Positions 60,835-64,000 of a stretch of 64,000 nt of DNA are shown in pieces; within the stretch, counting starts at the first letter, position 1; every line of letters begins with the position of its first letter. The DNA is from Candidatus Woesearchaeota archaeon (lineage in GTDB: Archaea > Nanobdellota > Nanobdellia > Woesearchaeales > JAFGUC01): NCBI GenBank assembly GCA_016938695.1, contig JAFGUC010000006.1:124001-188000 (forward strand), in the 5' to 3' direction. The notes beneath the pieces are model-generated. The model saw only the letters and a list, made by a program, of their open reading frames with translations, was not told the origin of the DNA and did no database searches. The position numbers and the translations under genes are program-made.

Positions 60835-63800
60835 AACGAACAATTTTTAATTTTGCACTGATTGTATTTTTACTTTTGGTTATAGCTAGGAGTTCATATG
60901 CGGACATAATGTCTGTCTCAATTCAAGGTCCAACAGGAAATAAATTCGTTAAATCTGGTCAGTCTGTTTCGATAAATTCGATTGTTTATACTGATGGTTC
61001 TCCAGTTCTTCCAAACCAAGTTGAATTTATATATGCAGGAAAGAGTTTATTTTTTACACGTTGTGTTCAGTTTACTGCAGAGAATACAGATTCTTTAACT
61101 CAAGCATATATTGGTGCTGCGAATTGTAGTGGTTCTTTGGGAACAGTTACTTATAATGATGTTTCAGTTGAAAATGTTGTAATTAATTTGTATACTCCTT
61201 CAAGATCTTTATTAAATACTAAAACAGTTAACATGTTCTTTGACGTTTTGGTTCCTGGAATTTTTAAGATTGAACCTTTGAAAAATGGCGATAATTTGAT
61301 TAATGGTTTACGTTTGTTTTTGAATGATTCTGCTTGTTCTGATTCTCTTTGTTCTGGAAAATGTTCTGGCTTAGCTTCTGTTCAACTTTTTACTGGTAGA
61401 AGTTTTTCAGGAACTCCAATTAATAGTTCAACTTTGGATGGAACTTGTTCACAGTTTGTGGATATTTTGGTTGGAACATTATATGGTGCAGAAGATATTT
61501 CCATTAAAGTTTATGATAAACTTGGTAACGAGGGAAAAGATATATTCTTTTGGAATCCTCAACCAGAATTAAAAAATCTTGTTGCAAGTGGTGATTTTAA
61601 ATATGTTAACTCTTTAGGTGAACGTAGTCAACAAGGATTTATGCGTGGTATTAAATTAAGTGAAATTGGTTCTAAGTCTTATTTGAAAGATTCTTTATTG
61701 TTAAATGTTTTAGCTAGAAAAGGTAGTAATGTTGTTTATGGAAATGAGTTTAAAATTTTTGTTGATGACATTTCTTATACTTCATATTTTTCTTGTGCAA
61801 GATTAAATAATGTCGGTAATGAAGAATTAATTGGGTTTTATAATTGTACAGGAGTTCTGCCAAATTTTTATATGTCGGAAACTGAGACAGCAGTACAAAA
61901 TCATGTAGTTACAGTTAGATTTTTAACTGATACTGGAGATGAATCAGAACAGGCAAATGAGAATTACATTCAAGCACAGGCAAATTTTAAATTTGAACCT
62001 GAGCTGCCAAATTTTACATCTTTAAGTGTTACATCAGAAGTTGATAATGGTAACAATTATACTTTGCATTTAGACGCATCAGATAATGAGGGTTTATTGC
62101 GAGTTGATGTTTTAGAATCTGATTCTGGTTCATTAGTTGTTTCAAGAAAAATTGGAAATCAAAAAGTAATTACTGATTTTTTAGTTCCTAATATCTTTTA
62201 TGTTTATGATGGTGTTAAAGATTTTGTTGTAAGAGTTTACGATGTTGTCGGAAATTATGTCGATAAAACAATTTCTTTAGAATTTGATAATAAAGCTCCT
62301 GAACCAGCAGGAACATACAAAATTTATGCTTCAACGCGTTTTGATAAAAATTATGATTATGTTTCTTCAAAGGTTGCAATTAAAGGATATATAGGATTTA
62401 TTGTTGATGATGTTAATACTATTGATGTTACTTTTTTGGATGCTTCTGGTATTACGATTAATCCTATCAAATCACGAACTTATACTGATTTATCTAAATC
62501 TGTAATTTGTAATCCTCAAAATGGAAAACATTTTTGTTATATTTCTAGTGAATTAGAATTTATGGTTTCAGATTTATCTAAAGCATCTTTAAATGTATCT
62601 GTTAGGGATTCTTTAGGAAATGTTGAGAATGTTGTTTTAACTCCAGGATATGGTTTAGATAATATTGATCCTGTTCCAAAGACATTAGAGGTTGGTTTTT
62701 GTTCTGATATTTATGGTTGTTTCGTAGGAGATGTTTGGCCTAATCCAATTAATGTAAAAATACTTGATGAAGATTCTGGATTTAAAATGTCCTATTGTTT
62801 TGTATCATCTGATCTGGGTTGTTCTGTTTATGGTCTAGGTGTTAAAGTTGATGTTTCATCTTGGACTTCAAAAAGTAATCAGCGTTCTGTAATGAGATCC
62901 TGTTCTGTTGCTGATAATTTATGGAGTTGTGTTGGTGGTTTTGTTGCAAGTTCTGTTACTGAGAATAGTAGTAGGGTTACGTTTGTATCTGATACTAGAG
63001 ATGATTCTGGAAATAGTTATAGAGGTTTAGATATAATTAAAGGTGTTTCTATTGGAGATTCTCGTGTTCCAGAAATTAAGAGTTTTGTAATTAAACCTTT
63101 AGGTGGTGGAGAAGGAATATCTGGTGGTGATGGAATTCATGTTCGTGAAGGGGATTATGTACGAGTTGAAGCGGAGATTGTTGATTTGAGTCCTCCAACA
63201 ATGAAGCTTGATATGACTAATCTTATTCCTTATGATGGCGTATCTAGCAGAAAATATTATTCGGTTGGTGGAGAACCAAAATATTTAGTCGATGGAACTT
63301 GTGTTCTTGATTCTGCTACAACATATTCTGATGGTACTCCAAGTAGATTATGGAAATGTACTTGGGAATCAAATACTGGAGTTACAATTCCTTTAGTAGG
63401 TGATTATGCCTTTAAGGCAGGTGTATTTTATAATTTTACAGATTCTGTGGGCCATTATGTTTCTGGGATAAATGATACTGATGTGTATTTATTAGCAGAG
63501 AATGATGGAAATTTATTGAGTCTTTTTGTTGATTTAGATAATCTTGTTCCTGGTTATATAAATAGAAGAATGGTTATGTTTGCTCCTGCAAAAGTTAATG
63601 TTCCTTTTGTTATTTCAAAGAATTCACGTTCCGATTTATTTGTTTTATCGCAAAGATTTACTGAATGTACTTTGTTAAATAATGAAGACGTTAATAATAG
63701 TCCTGTTTATATCGAACGTTCTTTTGATGAATTATTTTATTTACCATATCAATTTTTGCAAGGTGCTGCAACAGATTCAATGAATCCAGGTTACAAAACT

Positions 63801-64000
63801 AAGTTTAATATGAAAACGGTTTTGAATGAAAATGATAACATCAATGAAGTTGCTGCTTTGAATTTTTCTTGTAAACTTGCTGTATATTATGGTTACTCTA
63901 GTGGTGCACGAAAATATATGTTCAAGGATCCTGAAGTTCATGATTTTAATTGGAGTATTGACTTAAAAGATAGTCTTTTTGAACCAGGTATGAAAATCTG
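60831..64000 (+). CDS. Giant secreted surface protein (5' part, runs off the window)
   Basis: An open frame from ATG 60831 to the right edge gives 1056 residues without a stop. A signal peptide is clear (FALIVFLLLVIARSSYA, cut near residue 24). The mature part is a chain of beta-rich Ig-like domains with scattered Cys pairs (CSDSLCSGKCSG; CSDIYGCFVG) and Asn sequons. It belongs to the same general class as the three large proteins at 35.4-47.9 kb, but I see no shared terminal module because the end is missing. Function as surface layer or adhesin is inferred. Confidence 0.8.
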   Translation, partial: MKRTIFNFALIVFLLLVIARSSYADIMSVSIQGPTGNKFVKSGQSVSINSIVYTDGSPVLPNQVEFIYAGKSLFFTRCVQFTAENTDSLTQAYIGAANCSGSLGTVTYNDVSVENVVINLYTPSRSLLNTKTVNMFFDVLVPGIFKIEPLKNGDNLINGLRLFLNDSACSDSLCSGKCSGLASVQLFTGRSFSGTPINSSTLDGTCSQFVDILVGTLYGAEDISIKVYDKLGNEGKDIFFWNPQPELKNLVASGDFKYVNSLGERSQQGFMRGIKLSEIGSKSYLKDSLLLNVLARKGSNVVYGNEFKIFVDDISYTSYFSCARLNNVGNEELIGFYNCTGVLPNFYMSETETAVQNHVVTVRFLTDTGDESEQANENYIQAQANFKFEPELPNFTSLSVTSEVDNGNNYTLHLDASDNEGLLRVDVLESDSGSLVVSRKIGNQKVITDFLVPNIFYVYDGVKDFVVRVYDVVGNYVDKTISLEFDNKAPEPAGTYKIYASTRFDKNYDYVSSKVAIKGYIGFIVDDVNTIDVTFLDASGITINPIKSRTYTDLSKSVICNPQNGKHFCYISSELEFMVSDLSKASLNVSVRDSLGNVENVVLTPGYGLDNIDPVPKTLEVGFCSDIYGCFVGDVWPNPINVKILDEDSGFKMSYCFVSSDLGCSVYGLGVKVDVSSWTSKSNQRSVMRSCSVADNLWSCVGGFVASSVTENSSRVTFVSDTRDDSGNSYRGLDIIKGVSIGDSRVPEIKSFVIKPLGGGEGISGGDGIHVREGDYVRVEAEIVDLSPPTMKLDMTNLIPYDGVSSRKYYSVGGEPKYLVDGTCVLDSATTYSDGTPSRLWKCTWESNTGVTIPLVGDYAFKAGVFYNFTDSVGHYVSGINDTDVYLLAENDGNLLSLFVDLDNLVPGYINRRMVMFAPAKVNVPFVISKNSRSDLFVLSQRFTECTLLNNEDVNNSPVYIERSFDELFYLPYQFLQGAATDSMNPGYKTKFNMKTVLNENDNINEVAALNFSCKLAVYYGYSSGARKYMFKDPEVHDFNWSIDLKDSLFEPGMKI

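Overview
The window is AT-rich archaeal chromosome. The archaeal markers are an eL42-eS27-aIF2alpha operon, an LSm-eL37 operon, a Trm11-type tRNA-guanine methyltransferase, a DRG-type GTPase, a 56-residue DUF1931 histone-fold protein, TATA-box promoters and class III signal peptides. Very low GC, many short membrane or surface proteins, and standalone versions of usually larger proteins suggest a DPANN archaeon, probably Woesearchaeota or Pacearchaeota. That placement is inference; no rRNA gene is present.

Layout. 1-9.1 kb is housekeeping: a partial gene, tRNA-Val, AMMECR1, three coiled-coil or low-complexity proteins around a Trm-G10-type methyltransferase, DUF1931, an HTH-CBS regulator, a cation antiporter, tRNA-Leu, eL37, LSm, ThiI and the aIF2alpha operon. 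9.1-25.7 kb is an accessory island. It interleaves sugar genes (GT4, PIG-L deacetylase, two GT2, Gfo/Idh/MocA, an ArnT/PMT-like membrane enzyme) with five radical SAM proteins and a GxGD-peptidase homologue; a DRG GTPase and tRNA-Gly lie inside it. 25.8-35.3 kb is the most unusual part. Two small secreted-type peptides consist largely of an uninterrupted His-Xaa-(Ser/Thr) triplet repeat. They are followed by a radical SAM-DUF362 fusion, another radical SAM enzyme, two HxsD-like proteins, an HxsB-like SPASM maturase, a further radical SAM enzyme, and membrane/glycosyltransferase genes. 35.4-55.9 kb holds three large Ig-like surface proteins (one of 2207 residues and very Cys-rich), an intact prepilin peptidase, several pilin-like proteins, the secretion ATPase and two TadC/FlaJ platform proteins: a type IV pilus/Tad-like machine. 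55.9-64 kb has a HAD phosphatase, a standalone NFACT-R protein, a secreted alpha/beta hydrolase, a frameshifted Ca-binding-repeat surface gene, a membrane protein and the start of another giant surface protein.

How it may work together. By analogy with the bacterial His-Xaa-Ser (Hxs) cassette, the two repeat peptides are the likely substrates of the radical SAM enzymes and HxsD-like partners. Their leaders share a charged block ending in EDGxV, then a hydrophobic segment and Ala-Ala-His, which suggests export and cleavage. The divergent tandem radical SAM gene shares a symmetric TATA element with the peptide genes. An archaeal Hxs-like system with tandem substrates, a double radical SAM enzyme, a radical SAM-DUF362 fusion and two HxsD proteins appears undescribed to my knowledge. 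The chemistry and product are unknown.
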